Shown: positions 35,941 to 46,503, counted from the stretch's first letter. The stretch: 64,000 bases of DNA from Sedimentibacter sp. zth1 (GCF_017352195.1 NZ_CP071445.1:248001-312000); one strand, 5' to 3'. Numbers and translations: made by a program. The notes: generated from the letters alone by a model not told the origin.

Positions 35941-35949
35941 GGTGGTTTT

Positions 35950-38082
35950 ATGAAATTCAAGAATGATGGTACTGCTAATTTGCAAAACAAAAGAAGAATG
36001 CTAGTTTTTTTACTAGTTTTTTTTGCTATAACACTTGCCTTGATTGCTAAGTTAGGCTATATACAATTAGTAAAAGGTAATGAATACAAAAAAGGTGCTT
36101 ATGAACAATGGTCCAAGGACGTTGTAATTAATGCCAAACGTGGAACTATATATGATTCAAAAGGTAAAAAACTCGCTGTTAGTGTTAACGCAAATACAGT
36201 TGTTTGTTATCCTCAAGATGTTAGAAAAGGTTCATCAGATAGACTTACAATAGAAGAAGAAACAAACGATGATGAAGGTAATTTTATAACTAATTTTTTC
36301 AACAATTTAAATAAAAAAATTACTAAGGGTAAACAAGAAGAATTACTCCAAGCCCAATTAGAAGATTTGAAGTCACTGGATGAAATAGCTCAAACATTAT
36401 CTGAAATATTGGAAATGGATAAAGATGCTGTTTATAAAAAAATAACAGAAAAAAGTAAGTATAATTTGCTTAAAAAGTGGATTACCAAAGAACAAGTTGA
36501 AAAAATTAGAGAAGCAAATATAATAGGCATTAGCATAATTGATGATAATAAAAGAGTATATCCTTATGGCAATTTTGCACCTTATATATTAGGGTTTACT
36601 GACATAGACCAACACGGATTATATGGGGTAGAAGCAACATTTGATAGCTATTTAACAGGTGTACCTGGAAGAGTAGTAGTAAATACTGATGGTAAGGGTA
36701 GAGATCTTCCATATGGTTATAATGAATATTTTGAATCTGAAGATGGATATGGAATAGTTTTAACAATTGATGAAACTATTCAGCACTTTGCTGATAAAGC
36801 TGCAGAAGAAGCACTTGCCAATACTCAGAGTAAAAGAGTAAACATAGTTTTAATGGAACCTGAGACAGGCGATATAATTGCTATGGCAAGCAAACCAGAT
36901 TATGATCCTAATAATCCGAAAGAAAATATAAATCCAGAAATACAAAAACAGTGGGATAACCTACCACAAGATGAGCTTATACAAAATTGGTATGATATGT
37001 GGAGAAATTCGATAGTTAATGATATATATGAGCCTGGTTCTACATTTAAACCACTGGTTGTTGCAATAGCACTTCAGGAAAATAAAACATCACCAGAAAG
37101 AACGTATTTTTGTGATGGTTATGCTAGACAAATTAAAAGTGCTAATATAAAATGTTGGAGATATTATAATCCACATGGACAACAAACATTAGCGGAGGTT
37201 TTACAACATTCTTGCAATGATGCTATGGTGGAAATAGGATTAGATATTGGAGCAGAAACTTTCTACAATTACTTAAGAGCATTAGGGTTTGGTGAAAAAT
37301 CAGGTATAATGCTTAATGGTGAGGAAATAGGTATTGTAAATCATTATAAATATATGAAAGACGTTAATGTGGCTACTCAATCATTCGGTCAAGGTGTTTC
37401 AGTTACACCGCTGCAGTTAGTAACAGCTATATCTTGTTTGGCTAATGATGGAAATCTTATGGAGCCAAGAATTGTTAAACAATTGATAGATAGTGAAGGA
37501 AATATTATAAAAAACTATGAACCAGTTATGAGACGAAATGTTTTCACCGAGGAAGTAGCTAATATGGTTATAGATATGATGGGAACAGTTGTTGAAAAAG
37601 GTGGAGCAAAGGCAGCAGCTATATCAGGTTATAGGGTTGGTGGAAAAACTGGTACAGCACAGAAAGCTATTCCTGGTGGATATGCTCCCGCCGGAACATA
37701 CATAAGTTCTTTTGTTGGTGTTGCACCTACCGATGATCCAAAGGTTGTATGCTTAATGACTTTAGATGAGCCTCAAGGAACATATTATGGCAGTATTATA
37801 GCTGCTCCAGTTGTAGGTCAACTAATCGAAGAAACACTGAAATATATGGAAATCGAACCGAAATATTCAGAACAGGAAATAGGTGCTATGAAAGCTGCAT
37901 CTATTGAAGTCCCAGATGTTACAAATATGACAATAGCAGAAGCAAGTAAAACATTGCAAAAGTTAAAATTACAACACAATGTCACTATTGATGTTGAGGA
38001 AGATGCAATAGTAAAAGACCAGTTTCCACAACCTGGTACAAAAGTAACGAAAAATTCAATTATAACGCTAATATTAAATTAA
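35950..38082 (+). CDS. Class B penicillin-binding transpeptidase with PASTA domain
   Basis: The 710-residue protein has one N-terminal helix (about 17-37), a dimerisation domain (RGTIYDSKGKKLAVSVN), and a transpeptidase domain. The latter has SxxK in EPGSTFKPL, SxN in HSCNDAM, and KTG in VGGKTGTAQKA. One C-terminal PASTA domain (about 650-710: VPDVTNMTIAEASKTL) follows. It is the division or spore-cortex cross-linking enzyme (FtsI/SpoVD type). The PASTA domain and clostridial context resemble SpoVD, but a single gene here probably serves division. It follows ftsL by 9 bases. Confidence 0.93.
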   Translation: MKFKNDGTANLQNKRRMLVFLLVFFAITLALIAKLGYIQLVKGNEYKKGAYEQWSKDVVINAKRGTIYDSKGKKLAVSVNANTVVCYPQDVRKGSSDRLTIEEETNDDEGNFITNFFNNLNKKITKGKQEELLQAQLEDLKSLDEIAQTLSEILEMDKDAVYKKITEKSKYNLLKKWITKEQVEKIREANIIGISIIDDNKRVYPYGNFAPYILGFTDIDQHGLYGVEATFDSYLTGVPGRVVVNTDGKGRDLPYGYNEYFESEDGYGIVLTIDETIQHFADKAAEEALANTQSKRVNIVLMEPETGDIIAMASKPDYDPNNPKENINPEIQKQWDNLPQDELIQNWYDMWRNSIVNDIYEPGSTFKPLVVAIALQENKTSPERTYFCDGYARQIKSANIKCWRYYNPHGQQTLAEVLQHSCNDAMVEIGLDIGAETFYNYLRALGFGEKSGIMLNGEEIGIVNHYKYMKDVNVATQSFGQGVSVTPLQLVTAISCLANDGNLMEPRIVKQLIDSEGNIIKNYEPVMRRNVFTEEVANMVIDMMGTVVEKGGAKAAAISGYRVGGKTGTAQKAIPGGYAPAGTYISSFVGVAPTDDPKVVCLMTLDEPQGTYYGSIIAAPVVGQLIEETLKYMEIEPKYSEQEIGAMKAASIEVPDVTNMTIAEASKTLQKLKLQHNVTIDVEEDAIVKDQFPQPGTKVTKNSIITLILN

Positions 38083-38152
38083 CACATAATGCAACTCATT
38101 ATACTAATAAACTAAATAACATCATGTGTGTTATTTGATATAGTAGTATTTA

Positions 38153-38181
38153 TTGAAGTTGCATTTTAAATATGATAAAAT
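38153..38181 (+). promoter_or_regulatory. Candidate internal promoter before murE
   Basis: TTGAAG (38153-38158) and TAAAAT (38176-38181) are 17 bases apart in the 130-base gap between the transpeptidase gene and murE, the largest gap inside the dcw cluster. A weak long-loop inverted repeat (ACACAT near 38083 with ATGTGT near 38125) precedes it and could be a leaky terminator. Confidence 0.45.
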
Positions 38182-38212
38182 GAACAACGTAAACTATTTA
38201 AAGGAGATTGGC

Positions 38213-39697
38213 ATGAATATATCAAGTGTTTTAAGTCAAATTGAGTATAAAAATTTTTCGGGCAATAAAGATACTATCATTGATAATATAACCTATGATT
38301 CTAGAAAGGTTTCAGATGGTTTTGTATTTGTAGCTGTGAAAGGTTTTATAGATGATGGGCATAAATATATCAAAAATGCTATAACTAATGGTGCTTCTGC
38401 AATTTTATGCGAAGAAATTCCAGAAGATTGTAAGGCATTATGCAATTTTATAGTTGTAGAAAATGCTAGAAAGTCTATGGCACACTTAGCAAGTGTAATT
38501 TATGATAATCCATCAGCTAACTTAGATGTTATTGGTGTTACTGGTACCAATGGTAAAACAAGTATAACATATTTATTAAATGCAATATTTGAACATGTAA
38601 ATAAAAAATCAGCGACAATAGGTACATTGGGTGTAGTCATTGATAAGGAACATGTAAAAACTGAGCATACAACTCCAGAATCATCGGACATACAGTATTT
38701 GATGAATAAAATGTTGCAAAAGTCAATAGAATTATGTATGATGGAAGTTTCATCTCATGCTTTAGAATTAGATAGAGTTAGTGGAACAAATTTTAATATA
38801 GGTATATTTAGTAACTTAACTAGAGATCATTTAGATTTCCATAAAACTATGGAAAATTATTATCAAGCAAAGAAAAAGCTATTTTATTTGACATCAAATA
38901 ACAATATAGTTAATGTTGACGATGAGTATGGAAATAGATTATATAAAGAGTTAAAACGGGACAATGTTAATGTATACTCATATGGTATAGACAGTGATGC
39001 AGATATAAGGGCTAGTAACTTGCGCACTACAATTAAAGGAACCAAATTTGATTTAAATATAAGTGGAATAAAAAAAGAAGTTTATGTAAAAACACCAGGT
39101 AAGTTTTCAGTATTAAACTCTCTTGCGGCTATTGGTTCTGCGTATTGTATTGGTATAGATATTGATTTAATCATTGAAGCTTTAGGGTTATACAAAGGAG
39201 TAGATGGAAGATTTGAAATTATTCATTCAAACCTTGATTCTACCGTTATACTAGATTTTGCACATACACCTGATGGCTTGGAAAAAATAATGGAAACTGT
39301 CAGTGAGTTTGCAACAAAAAGAAAGATTGTTATGTTCGGTGCAGGTGGGGACAGAGATATTTCAAGACGTGCGCCAATGGGAGAAATTGCAGGTAAATAT
39401 TGTGATTTAACAATTCTAACATCAGATAACCCAAGATTTGAGAATCCTTATGATATATGTGAAGAAATTGCTAAGGGTGTTAAAAAGTATTCAAATAATT
39501 ACAAAATTATAGTTGAAAGAGATGAAGCAATATATTATGCTATTAAGGAAGCAAAATTTGGTGATATAATAATTTTAGCTGGAAAATCAACTGAGCCTTA
39601 TCAAGATTTAGGTATTGAAAAGGTACCATATGATGAAAAAAGCATTGCTATAAAAATGATTAAAAAGATAGAACATGAGTTAGAAAAAGATAAATAG
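38213..39697 (+). CDS. murE: UDP-MurNAc-tripeptide ligase MurE (meso-DAP type)
   Basis: ATG 38213 with AAGGAG six bases upstream gives 494 residues. The earlier TTG of the open frame is rejected for lack of a ribosome site. Motifs are DSRKVSDGFVFVA, the ATP loop GVTGTNGKTSI, TTPESSDIQ and SSHALELDRV. TSDNPRFENP contains the DNPR motif that recognises meso-diaminopimelate in other MurE enzymes. It therefore predicts DAP-type peptidoglycan. The next gene is mraY; the usual murF between them is missing. Confidence 0.95.
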   Translation: MNISSVLSQIEYKNFSGNKDTIIDNITYDSRKVSDGFVFVAVKGFIDDGHKYIKNAITNGASAILCEEIPEDCKALCNFIVVENARKSMAHLASVIYDNPSANLDVIGVTGTNGKTSITYLLNAIFEHVNKKSATIGTLGVVIDKEHVKTEHTTPESSDIQYLMNKMLQKSIELCMMEVSSHALELDRVSGTNFNIGIFSNLTRDHLDFHKTMENYYQAKKKLFYLTSNNNIVNVDDEYGNRLYKELKRDNVNVYSYGIDSDADIRASNLRTTIKGTKFDLNISGIKKEVYVKTPGKFSVLNSLAAIGSAYCIGIDIDLIIEALGLYKGVDGRFEIIHSNLDSTVILDFAHTPDGLEKIMETVSEFATKRKIVMFGAGGDRDISRRAPMGEIAGKYCDLTILTSDNPRFENPYDICEEIAKGVKKYSNNYKIIVERDEAIYYAIKEAKFGDIIILAGKSTEPYQDLGIEKVPYDEKSIAIKMIKKIEHELEKDK

Positions 39698-39716
39698 TAG
39701 GTTATAGGAGATAAAA

Positions 39717-40694
39717 ATGCATATAGATTTTCATATTTTAAGGATAATATTAGTATCATTTTTGGTTGTAGTATTGCTAGGACCAATAGTTATACCATTT
39801 TTAAAGAAGCTAAAGGTTGGTCAAAGTATTAGAGAAGAAGGTCCTAAATCTCATATAGCTACGAAATCAGGCACGCCAACGATGGGTGGTATAATAATAG
39901 TTTTGGGTATTTTTATTGCAACTCTTACGAGTGGCAATTATACAAAAGAAGTTGGTGCCTGTTTATTTGCAATAATAGGTTTTGGATTAGTAGGATTTTG
40001 GGATGATTATATAAAAGTAGTTCTTAAAAGAAATTTAGGATTTACTGCTTTGCAAAAAATTATTGTTCAACTTGTATTTGCACTTTTACTTTCTTTTTAC
40101 GGTGCAAAGTATAGCATTGATGGGACAAAATTAGTTATACCATTTACATCTATTTACATAGATTTAGGAATATTTTATATACCTTTTACTACATTTGTTA
40201 TTTTAGGTATAGTTAATGGAGTTAATTTAACTGATGGCTTGGATGGATTAAATTCAGGAGTTACACTTATAGTTATGGCTGCATTTGCACTTATTGCTAA
40301 TAGTTTTAGCAAATTGAATTCTGAATATTATGGAGTCGTTGTTGTAAGTAGTGCGGTATCAGGTGCTTGCTTAGGATTTTTGAGGTATAATGCACATCCT
40401 GCAAAAATATTTATGGGAGACACAGGTTCGTTGGCATTGGGAGGAGCAGTAGCCGCTGTCTCAGTTGTAACAAGCTTGACACTTGTCGTTCCAATAATAG
40501 GTGGAGTATACTTAGCAGAAGTGTTATCAGATATCATACAAGTTTCACATTATAAAAGAACAAAGAAAAGAATATTTAAAATGGCGCCACTTCATCATCA
40601 TTTTGAAATGTGTGGATGGAAAGAAACAAAAATAGTAGCTGTATTTTGGTTTGCAACAGTTATACTTGCCTTTATAGGTATATACTCAATATAA
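39717..40694 (+). CDS. mraY: Phospho-MurNAc-pentapeptide transferase MraY
   Basis: The 325-residue integral membrane enzyme starts lipid I synthesis by moving phospho-MurNAc-pentapeptide to undecaprenyl phosphate. Motifs are KSGTPTMGGIIIV, GFWDDYIKVV with the Asp pair, VNLTDGLDGLNSG and APLHHHFEMCGWKE. About ten helices are visible. AGGAGA precedes the ATG, 19 bases after murE. Confidence 0.97.
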   Translation: MHIDFHILRIILVSFLVVVLLGPIVIPFLKKLKVGQSIREEGPKSHIATKSGTPTMGGIIIVLGIFIATLTSGNYTKEVGACLFAIIGFGLVGFWDDYIKVVLKRNLGFTALQKIIVQLVFALLLSFYGAKYSIDGTKLVIPFTSIYIDLGIFYIPFTTFVILGIVNGVNLTDGLDGLNSGVTLIVMAAFALIANSFSKLNSEYYGVVVVSSAVSGACLGFLRYNAHPAKIFMGDTGSLALGGAVAAVSVVTSLTLVVPIIGGVYLAEVLSDIIQVSHYKRTKKRIFKMAPLHHHFEMCGWKETKIVAVFWFATVILAFIGIYSI

Positions 40695-40753
40695 TTTTCA
40701 TATTATTATATTATGGATATATAAAAAACAGATGAGTTACATGGAGGAAAAAA

Positions 40754-42115
40754 TTGAAAAGTAAAAGAGTTTTTGTAGTTGGATTAGGTATGTCAGGTAT
40801 AGCATCCGTCAAAGCTTTAGATAAACTAGGGAAAAAAGTATCTGCATATGACTCAAAGGAAAAAGAAAGTATGGGCAATGTTCTTGAAGAGTTGAAGGGT
40901 ATAGATGTAAATTATTATTTCAATTCTCTAGACTTTGATACGGAAAATATTGAATATGCGATAAAAAGCCCAGGTATTAAATATGAAACTCCAGTAATTC
41001 AAAAGCTAATAGAAAATAACGTAAAAATAATTGGTGATTTGGAAGCTGGTTTTATGGTAACAAAAAATGAATTCGTTGCAATTACGGGAACTAATGGTAA
41101 AACAACAATAACAACCCTTATTGGGCAACTAGCGCATGATGCAAATAAAAATGCTATGGTTACCGGAAATATAGGTTCAGGAGTATTTTTTGACGCTTTT
41201 AATGCTAAAAATAGTGAAATACTTATAGTAGAGGCAAGTAGCTTCCAACTTGATAGTACATTTACATTTAAGCCACACATAAGCATTATAACAAACCTTA
41301 CACCAGATCATTTGGATTGGCACAAGACCGAAGAAAATTATTATAATGCAAAATTGAAGGTAGCAATAAATCAAAACGAAGAAGATTATTGTATTTTAAA
41401 TTATGATGATGAGTTGTTGAAACAATATGCTAAAAAGCTACATACAAACATTTGTTATTTCAGCTCAACTAAGATTTTAGAAAGCGGAATATATGTGGAA
41501 AATGATATGATTACCTATAATTTTGCAGGTGAGAAATCAACTATTATGAATGTAAAAGAAATTTTTATTCCTGGTAAACATAATCTAGAAAATATTTTAG
41601 CAGCATGTGCAGCAGCAAAATTGATGAAAATTGACAATACTACAATTAAAAAAACAATAAAGAATTTTAGAGGCGTTGAACATAGATTAGAATATGTTGA
41701 AACTTATAATGGAGTTAAGTTTTATAATGACTCAAAGGGTACGAATCCAGACTCTTCTATAAAGGCTATACAAGGTATACAAGGACCTATAATTATTATA
41801 GCTGGTGGATATGATAAAAATTCTGATTATGATGGCTTTATTAATTCTTTTGATAACAAAGTAAAAGCAATGATTTTACTTGGTCAAACAAAAGAAAATA
41901 TTAAAAATTGTGCATTAAATCACGGCTTTAACAAAATATATATGGTTGAAACTATGGATGAGGCAGTAAGAAAATCATATGAACTGTCAGAAAAAGGCGA
42001 TACAGTATTATTGTCACCAGCATGTGCAAGCTGGGGCATGTATCTGAATTATGAAGTAAGAGGTAAGGATTTTAAAGAAAGAGTGAAATTCTATGGAGAA
42101 AATACAAACATCTAG
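40754..42115 (+). CDS. murD: UDP-MurNAc-alanine:D-glutamate ligase MurD
   Basis: A TTG start, six bases after GGAGG (40743-40747), gives 453 residues beginning KSKRVFVVGLGMSG. The ATP loop GTNGKTTITTLI, the block SSFQLDSTFTFKPHIS, DHLDWHKTEENY and ACASWGMYLNYEVRG identify MurD. A neighbouring ATG at 40741 is out of frame. The 3' end overlaps the ftsW start by 23 bases. Confidence 0.95.
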   Translation: MKSKRVFVVGLGMSGIASVKALDKLGKKVSAYDSKEKESMGNVLEELKGIDVNYYFNSLDFDTENIEYAIKSPGIKYETPVIQKLIENNVKIIGDLEAGFMVTKNEFVAITGTNGKTTITTLIGQLAHDANKNAMVTGNIGSGVFFDAFNAKNSEILIVEASSFQLDSTFTFKPHISIITNLTPDHLDWHKTEENYYNAKLKVAINQNEEDYCILNYDDELLKQYAKKLHTNICYFSSTKILESGIYVENDMITYNFAGEKSTIMNVKEIFIPGKHNLENILAACAAAKLMKIDNTTIKKTIKNFRGVEHRLEYVETYNGVKFYNDSKGTNPDSSIKAIQGIQGPIIIIAGGYDKNSDYDGFINSFDNKVKAMILLGQTKENIKNCALNHGFNKIYMVETMDEAVRKSYELSEKGDTVLLSPACASWGMYLNYEVRGKDFKERVKFYGENTNI

Positions 42116-43208
42116 AAAAAAAACTTGTGATTTAATTTTAGTGTTTATAGTTTTGATACTTTTATTAGTCGGTTTTTTTATGGTATACAGTTCTAGTTAT
42201 CCTGATGGGTATTATAATTATGGTGATTCAATATTCTTTTTGAAAAAGCAAGTTATGGCCGGGCTGGCTGGAATTTTATTGATGATAATTACATCTTATA
42301 TTCCTTATGTATTGTATAGAAAGTTATCAAAAATTATGCTTGCTGTATGTGTAATTTTGTCACTATTGACAGTTTTACTAGGTGTAGAGGGTAATGGTGC
42401 TACCAGATGGTTAATGATAGCGGGAATCAGTATTCAGCCTTCTGAAATCATCAAGATAGCAGCAGTATTATGTATGGCGGATTTTTTTGATAAAAGAAGA
42501 AACAAACTAACAAAGTTTGTAGAAGGTTACATATATTCAATTCTTGCAATAGTTGGTTTTGTTGCACTTATAATAATACAAAAGGACTTGAGTACATCTA
42601 TTGTATTGACAATTGTTTTATTGATAATGTTTTTTTGTGCAGGTGCTAAATTTATACATTTGTTTTTAACTGCAATTTTAGGATGTTTGGCTGTTATACC
42701 ATTAGTAGCAAAACATGCATATAGGATTGAAAGAATAGTGGTATTTTTAGATCCTTTTAAATATATAACAGGCAAAGGATGGCAACTGGTACAATCTTTA
42801 TATGCGTTAGGTACTGGTGGACTATTTGGTCTTGGATTAGGTAAAAGCAGGCAAAAGTTTTTCTATTTACCTGAGGCATATAATGATTTTATTTTTTCTA
42901 TTATTGGTGAAGAATTAGGCTTTATTGGTTGTTTAGGTGTTATAGTACTATTTATATTGTTTGCTTGGAGAGGACTAAGAATTGCTATGAATGCAAAGGA
43001 TTTTTATGGCAGTTTGGTAACTATAGGAATTACTTCATTGGTGCTTGTGCAATTTTTAGTACACGTTGCAGTTGCAACATCATCAATACCACCTACTGGA
43101 AGAGCACTTCCTTTTATAAGTGCTGGCGGAACGTCTGTACTGTTTTTGTTAGCTTCCATGGGTATAATATTGAATATATCAAAAAGCGCTGATATATATA
43201 GAAATTAA
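42093..43208 (+). CDS. ftsW: FtsW/SpoVE SEDS glycosyltransferase
   Basis: The 371-residue membrane protein has around ten helices and SEDS motifs. These include GVEGNGATRWLMIAGISIQPSE, KDLSTSIVLTIVLL, ALGTGGLFGLGLGKSRQKFFYLPEAYNDFIFSIIGEELGF in several adjacent blocks, and PPTGRALPFISAGGTS. SEDS proteins polymerise glycan strands with a partner transpeptidase, here the PASTA protein at 35950. The gene overlaps murD. Whether it serves division (FtsW) or sporulation (SpoVE) cannot be told from sequence alone. Confidence 0.94.
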   Translation: MEKIQTSRKKTCDLILVFIVLILLLVGFFMVYSSSYPDGYYNYGDSIFFLKKQVMAGLAGILLMIITSYIPYVLYRKLSKIMLAVCVILSLLTVLLGVEGNGATRWLMIAGISIQPSEIIKIAAVLCMADFFDKRRNKLTKFVEGYIYSILAIVGFVALIIIQKDLSTSIVLTIVLLIMFFCAGAKFIHLFLTAILGCLAVIPLVAKHAYRIERIVVFLDPFKYITGKGWQLVQSLYALGTGGLFGLGLGKSRQKFFYLPEAYNDFIFSIIGEELGFIGCLGVIVLFILFAWRGLRIAMNAKDFYGSLVTIGITSLVLVQFLVHVAVATSSIPPTGRALPFISAGGTSVLFLLASMGIILNISKSADIYRN

Positions 43209-43231
43209 TAAATGGGTTAATCGGAGGAAAT

Positions 43232-44344
43232 ATGAGGGTTTTAATTACAGGTGGTGGAACAGGAGGACATATAAATCCAGCCTTAGCCATTGCACAAAAG
43301 ATAGTAGAGGTTGATGATAAAAATTCAATTCTTTATGTAGGAACTAAGAGTGGTATGGAAAGTGATTTAGTTCCAAAGCAGGGTTTTGAATTTGAAACTA
43401 TAAGTGCAAAATACTTAGAAAGAAAGATAAGCTTAGAAAATTTAAAAACTGTTGCAATATCAATTAAAGGTGTGGTACAGTCTATGAAGATTATAAAACA
43501 ATATAAGCCTGATGTAGTAGTTGGAACTGGTGGTTATGTATGTGGACCAGTTGTTTTAGCTGCATCACTAAAGAAAATACCTACTATGATTCATGAACAA
43601 AATGTATTTCCTGGAATAACTAATAAATTGCTTTCAAGAGTTGTAAATAAAATAGCAATAAGCTTTGAGGAAGCATCAAAATATTTTAAATACAAAAATA
43701 AATTAACAGTTGTTGGTAATCCTGTAAGAAAAGAAGTTATAAATTCAAACAGATATGAATCAAGAAAAAAATTTAAACTAAAAACGAATGATGTTTTTAT
43801 ATATTCATTCGGAGGTAGCGGTGGTCAAAAAAGTCTTAATGATGCAATAATTAGATATATTAATACAATAAAAAATAGTCAAAATATAAGATTACTACAT
43901 GTAACAGGGAAAAGATTATACAAAGATTTTTATGAAACACTAGAAAAAGAAAATGTTGTTATACCGTCTAATGTAACAGTAGTTGATTATATGTATGATT
44001 CGCCTAGTGCATTGAGTGCTAGTGATTTAGTTATTGGAAGTGCGGGAGCTATAACAATAGCTGAAATAACAAAAATTGGAGTTCCATCAATACTGATACC
44101 TAAGGCGTATACAGCAGAAAATCATCAAGAATATAATGCAAGAGCATTAGAAAATAAAGGAGCGTCAGTAGTTGTTTTAGAAAGAGAATTATCTGGAAAT
44201 AAATTATCAGAAACAATTGATAAAATTGTAAACAATGAAAAACAGTTGAAAGCTATGTCATTAAACTCAAAAAAAATAGGAGTACTTAATTCAGAAGAAG
44301 AGATATTTAAAATTATATTATCGTTATACCAAAACAAAAAATAG
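43232..44344 (+). CDS. murG: Lipid II synthase MurG
   Basis: The 370-residue GT28 glycosyltransferase starts RVLITGGGTGGHINPALAIA, and has VVGTGGYVCGPVVLAA, IHEQNVFPGITNKLLS, FGGSGGQKSLND and GSAGAITIAEI. The usual family E-rich tail region is present too (IPKAYTAENHQEYNA). It adds GlcNAc to lipid I on the cytoplasmic face. GGAGGAAAT precedes the ATG. Confidence 0.96.
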   Translation: MRVLITGGGTGGHINPALAIAQKIVEVDDKNSILYVGTKSGMESDLVPKQGFEFETISAKYLERKISLENLKTVAISIKGVVQSMKIIKQYKPDVVVGTGGYVCGPVVLAASLKKIPTMIHEQNVFPGITNKLLSRVVNKIAISFEEASKYFKYKNKLTVVGNPVRKEVINSNRYESRKKFKLKTNDVFIYSFGGSGGQKSLNDAIIRYINTIKNSQNIRLLHVTGKRLYKDFYETLEKENVVIPSNVTVVDYMYDSPSALSASDLVIGSAGAITIAEITKIGVPSILIPKAYTAENHQEYNARALENKGASVVVLERELSGNKLSETIDKIVNNEKQLKAMSLNSKKIGVLNSEEEIFKIILSLYQNKK

Positions 44345-44413
44345 CTCTGTAACAAGTACGATTATGTTGCATAAGATGTAGTTATATATACGTAACTTGT
44401 TCGGAGGGGTAAA

Positions 44414-45676
44414 ATGGGAAGCCTAATTATAAATGGAGATAATAAGCTCGAAGGAGTAGTGAAAGTCAGTGGATCTAAAAACTCTGCTTTACCAATATTA
44501 GCTAGCACTATTTTAACAGGTAGAGAATATATAATTAAAAATGTACCAGATATTGATGATGTGAGAAGAATGCTTGAAATCTTAACTTTGCTTGGATGTA
44601 AGGCGAATTATGATAATGGTATATGTTATATCAATACTAAAGGTCTAGATACATACGATATAACAGATGAGTTATCTAAAAAATTAAGATCATCAATAAT
44701 TTTTTTAGGACCAATGCTTTGTAGAAATAATATTGCAAAAATTACTTATCCAGGTGGATGTGATATCGGTTCAAGACCTATAGATTTACATTTGAGTGGA
44801 TTAAGGCAACTAGGAGTTGATGTTAAAGAGGAAGGAGACTTTGTGTTATGCAAAGCTAATAATCCTCATAGCGGAGATGTGAAACTAAATTATCCTAGCG
44901 TTGGAGCAACTGAAAATTTGATGCTTTTTGCAGTAGGATTATGTGGTAAGACTAGAATATTAAATGCAGCCAAAGAGCCAGAAATCATAGATTTGCAAAA
45001 TTATTTAAATAGTTGTGGATATAATTTGATAGGAGCTGGTACAGAGATAATAACAATATATGGCAACGATAATGAAGTTCCTGACAATGTTGAAGAGTAT
45101 AGTATAATGAGTGACAGGATTGAAGCAGGGACTTATTTGGCAATTGCAGCAGCAACGAAAAGTAAAATTTGTTTAAAGAGTATTGAAAAAGAGCACATGA
45201 AATGTATTATAAATCTTTATAAAAAAGTAGGATGCTTGATAGATGATGTAGGAGATTATATTTATATCATAAATAACGGTAGAATTAATGCAATTGATAA
45301 GGTTGTTACAAGTCCTTATCCTGGTTTTCCAACAGATTTGCAGGCTCAGGTTATGTCTTCTTTATGCATAGCAAAAGGTATATCTATCATTGATGAAACA
45401 GTATTTGAGAATAGATTTAAACATGTGAAAGAGTTAAATAAAATGGGTGCTAATATTAAAGTAGATGGTACATTAGCAATAATTAAAGGGGTAAACAAAC
45501 TACATGGAGCAAACGTTAATATAAGAGATCTTAGAGGAGGAGCAGCTTTGATTATAGCGGCTTTATCAGCAGAAGGAATATCAACTTTAACTAATATACA
45601 TCATGTGTTCAGAGGGTATGAACACTTAATTGATAAGCTTACTGAAATTGGAGCAGATGTAAAAATAAGCGAATAA
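44414..45676 (+). CDS. murA: UDP-GlcNAc 1-carboxyvinyltransferase MurA
   Basis: The 420-residue enzyme has KVSGSKNSALPILAST at its start, with the catalytic-site Lys-Asn pair. Its reactive cysteine lies in YPGGCDIGSRPIDLH, the residue alkylated by fosfomycin, so no Cys-to-Asp resistance change is present. PGFPTDLQAQ and NRFKHVKELNKMGA are further landmarks. It commits UDP-GlcNAc to peptidoglycan. CGGAGGGG precedes the ATG. Confidence 0.96.
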   Translation: MGSLIINGDNKLEGVVKVSGSKNSALPILASTILTGREYIIKNVPDIDDVRRMLEILTLLGCKANYDNGICYINTKGLDTYDITDELSKKLRSSIIFLGPMLCRNNIAKITYPGGCDIGSRPIDLHLSGLRQLGVDVKEEGDFVLCKANNPHSGDVKLNYPSVGATENLMLFAVGLCGKTRILNAAKEPEIIDLQNYLNSCGYNLIGAGTEIITIYGNDNEVPDNVEEYSIMSDRIEAGTYLAIAAATKSKICLKSIEKEHMKCIINLYKKVGCLIDDVGDYIYIINNGRINAIDKVVTSPYPGFPTDLQAQVMSSLCIAKGISIIDETVFENRFKHVKELNKMGANIKVDGTLAIIKGVNKLHGANVNIRDLRGGAALIIAALSAEGISTLTNIHHVFRGYEHLIDKLTEIGADVKISE

Positions 45677-45713
45677 CAACACTAATAACTAAAATAAATT
45701 TACGGGTAAAAAT

Positions 45714-46502
45714 ATGGGAAGAAAACGAAGGAAAAAAAAAGTCAAGAGAAAAGTTAATAAGCTATATATAAGTACAGTAGCTATCTTATTAGCTACTGTT
45801 ACAGTTGTTTTTTGCACTAATTATATTAAAAATAGAACCGATATATTTAATATAGAGGCGATTAGTATAATAAACAATACGATTTATTCAGATGATTATA
45901 TTATCAGTAAAGCATCAATTCAATTAGGCAAGAAAATATTTGATATTGATAGAGATAAAATTGAAGAAACTATTGAAAAAGAAATTTATGTAAAAAAATG
46001 CAAGGTAGTATATCAAATACCAAATAAAGTATGCATAAATATAGAAGAAAGAGAAGAAAAATATCTAATTTCATATAATGATGATATATTAATTACGGAT
46101 TCTACAGGAACTGTGTTAGACGGAAATAAACAAAATAATGAACTTTTTCCTATTGAAAGTAAAGTGAATATAATATACAATATAGGAGACAAAGTAAATA
46201 TTGAAGGACTTATAAATTTTGAAGCAATAAATGGATTGTTAGAATTTTCTGAAAAATTAGATGACATAGATAAAACACAAAAACTGTGTATATATGAAGA
46301 CAATGTGATAGGTATTGATACAAAATATGGATTACATGTAAAAATGAAATTAGATGATGAAATACAATATAATTACTATTTTGCGTTAGCACTCATAAAA
46401 GACAGATTACAAAAAAATCAAGAGGTTATCGGTTGTAATTTAGATTTTACTAAAGGTGATAGCCCAGTATTTACTTTTGGATTAAAAAGGGAAGGAAATT
46501 AA
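45714..46502 (+). CDS. divIB: DivIB/FtsQ-type division protein
   Basis: The 262-residue protein has a very basic N-terminus (GRKRRKKKVKRKVNK), one membrane helix (about 18-36), and an extracytoplasmic POTRA domain (FNIEAISIINNTIYSDDYI onward). A beta domain follows (VCINIEEREEKYLISYN). This is the DivIB/FtsQ layout, and the position between murA and the DUF881 pair is typical of Firmicutes dcw clusters. The ribosome site is weak (ACGGGTAA), suggesting modest expression. Confidence 0.9.
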   Translation: MGRKRRKKKVKRKVNKLYISTVAILLATVTVVFCTNYIKNRTDIFNIEAISIINNTIYSDDYIISKASIQLGKKIFDIDRDKIEETIEKEIYVKKCKVVYQIPNKVCINIEEREEKYLISYNDDILITDSTGTVLDGNKQNNELFPIESKVNIIYNIGDKVNIEGLINFEAINGLLEFSEKLDDIDKTQKLCIYEDNVIGIDTKYGLHVKMKLDDEIQYNYYFALALIKDRLQKNQEVIGCNLDFTKGDSPVFTFGLKREGN

Positions 46503-46503
46503 C

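Noticed and set aside
41767-41790. Short tandem repeat (CAAGGTATA-type) in murD
   Set aside because: It encodes the ordinary residues IQGIQG within a conserved region, so it is coding sequence and not an independent repeat.
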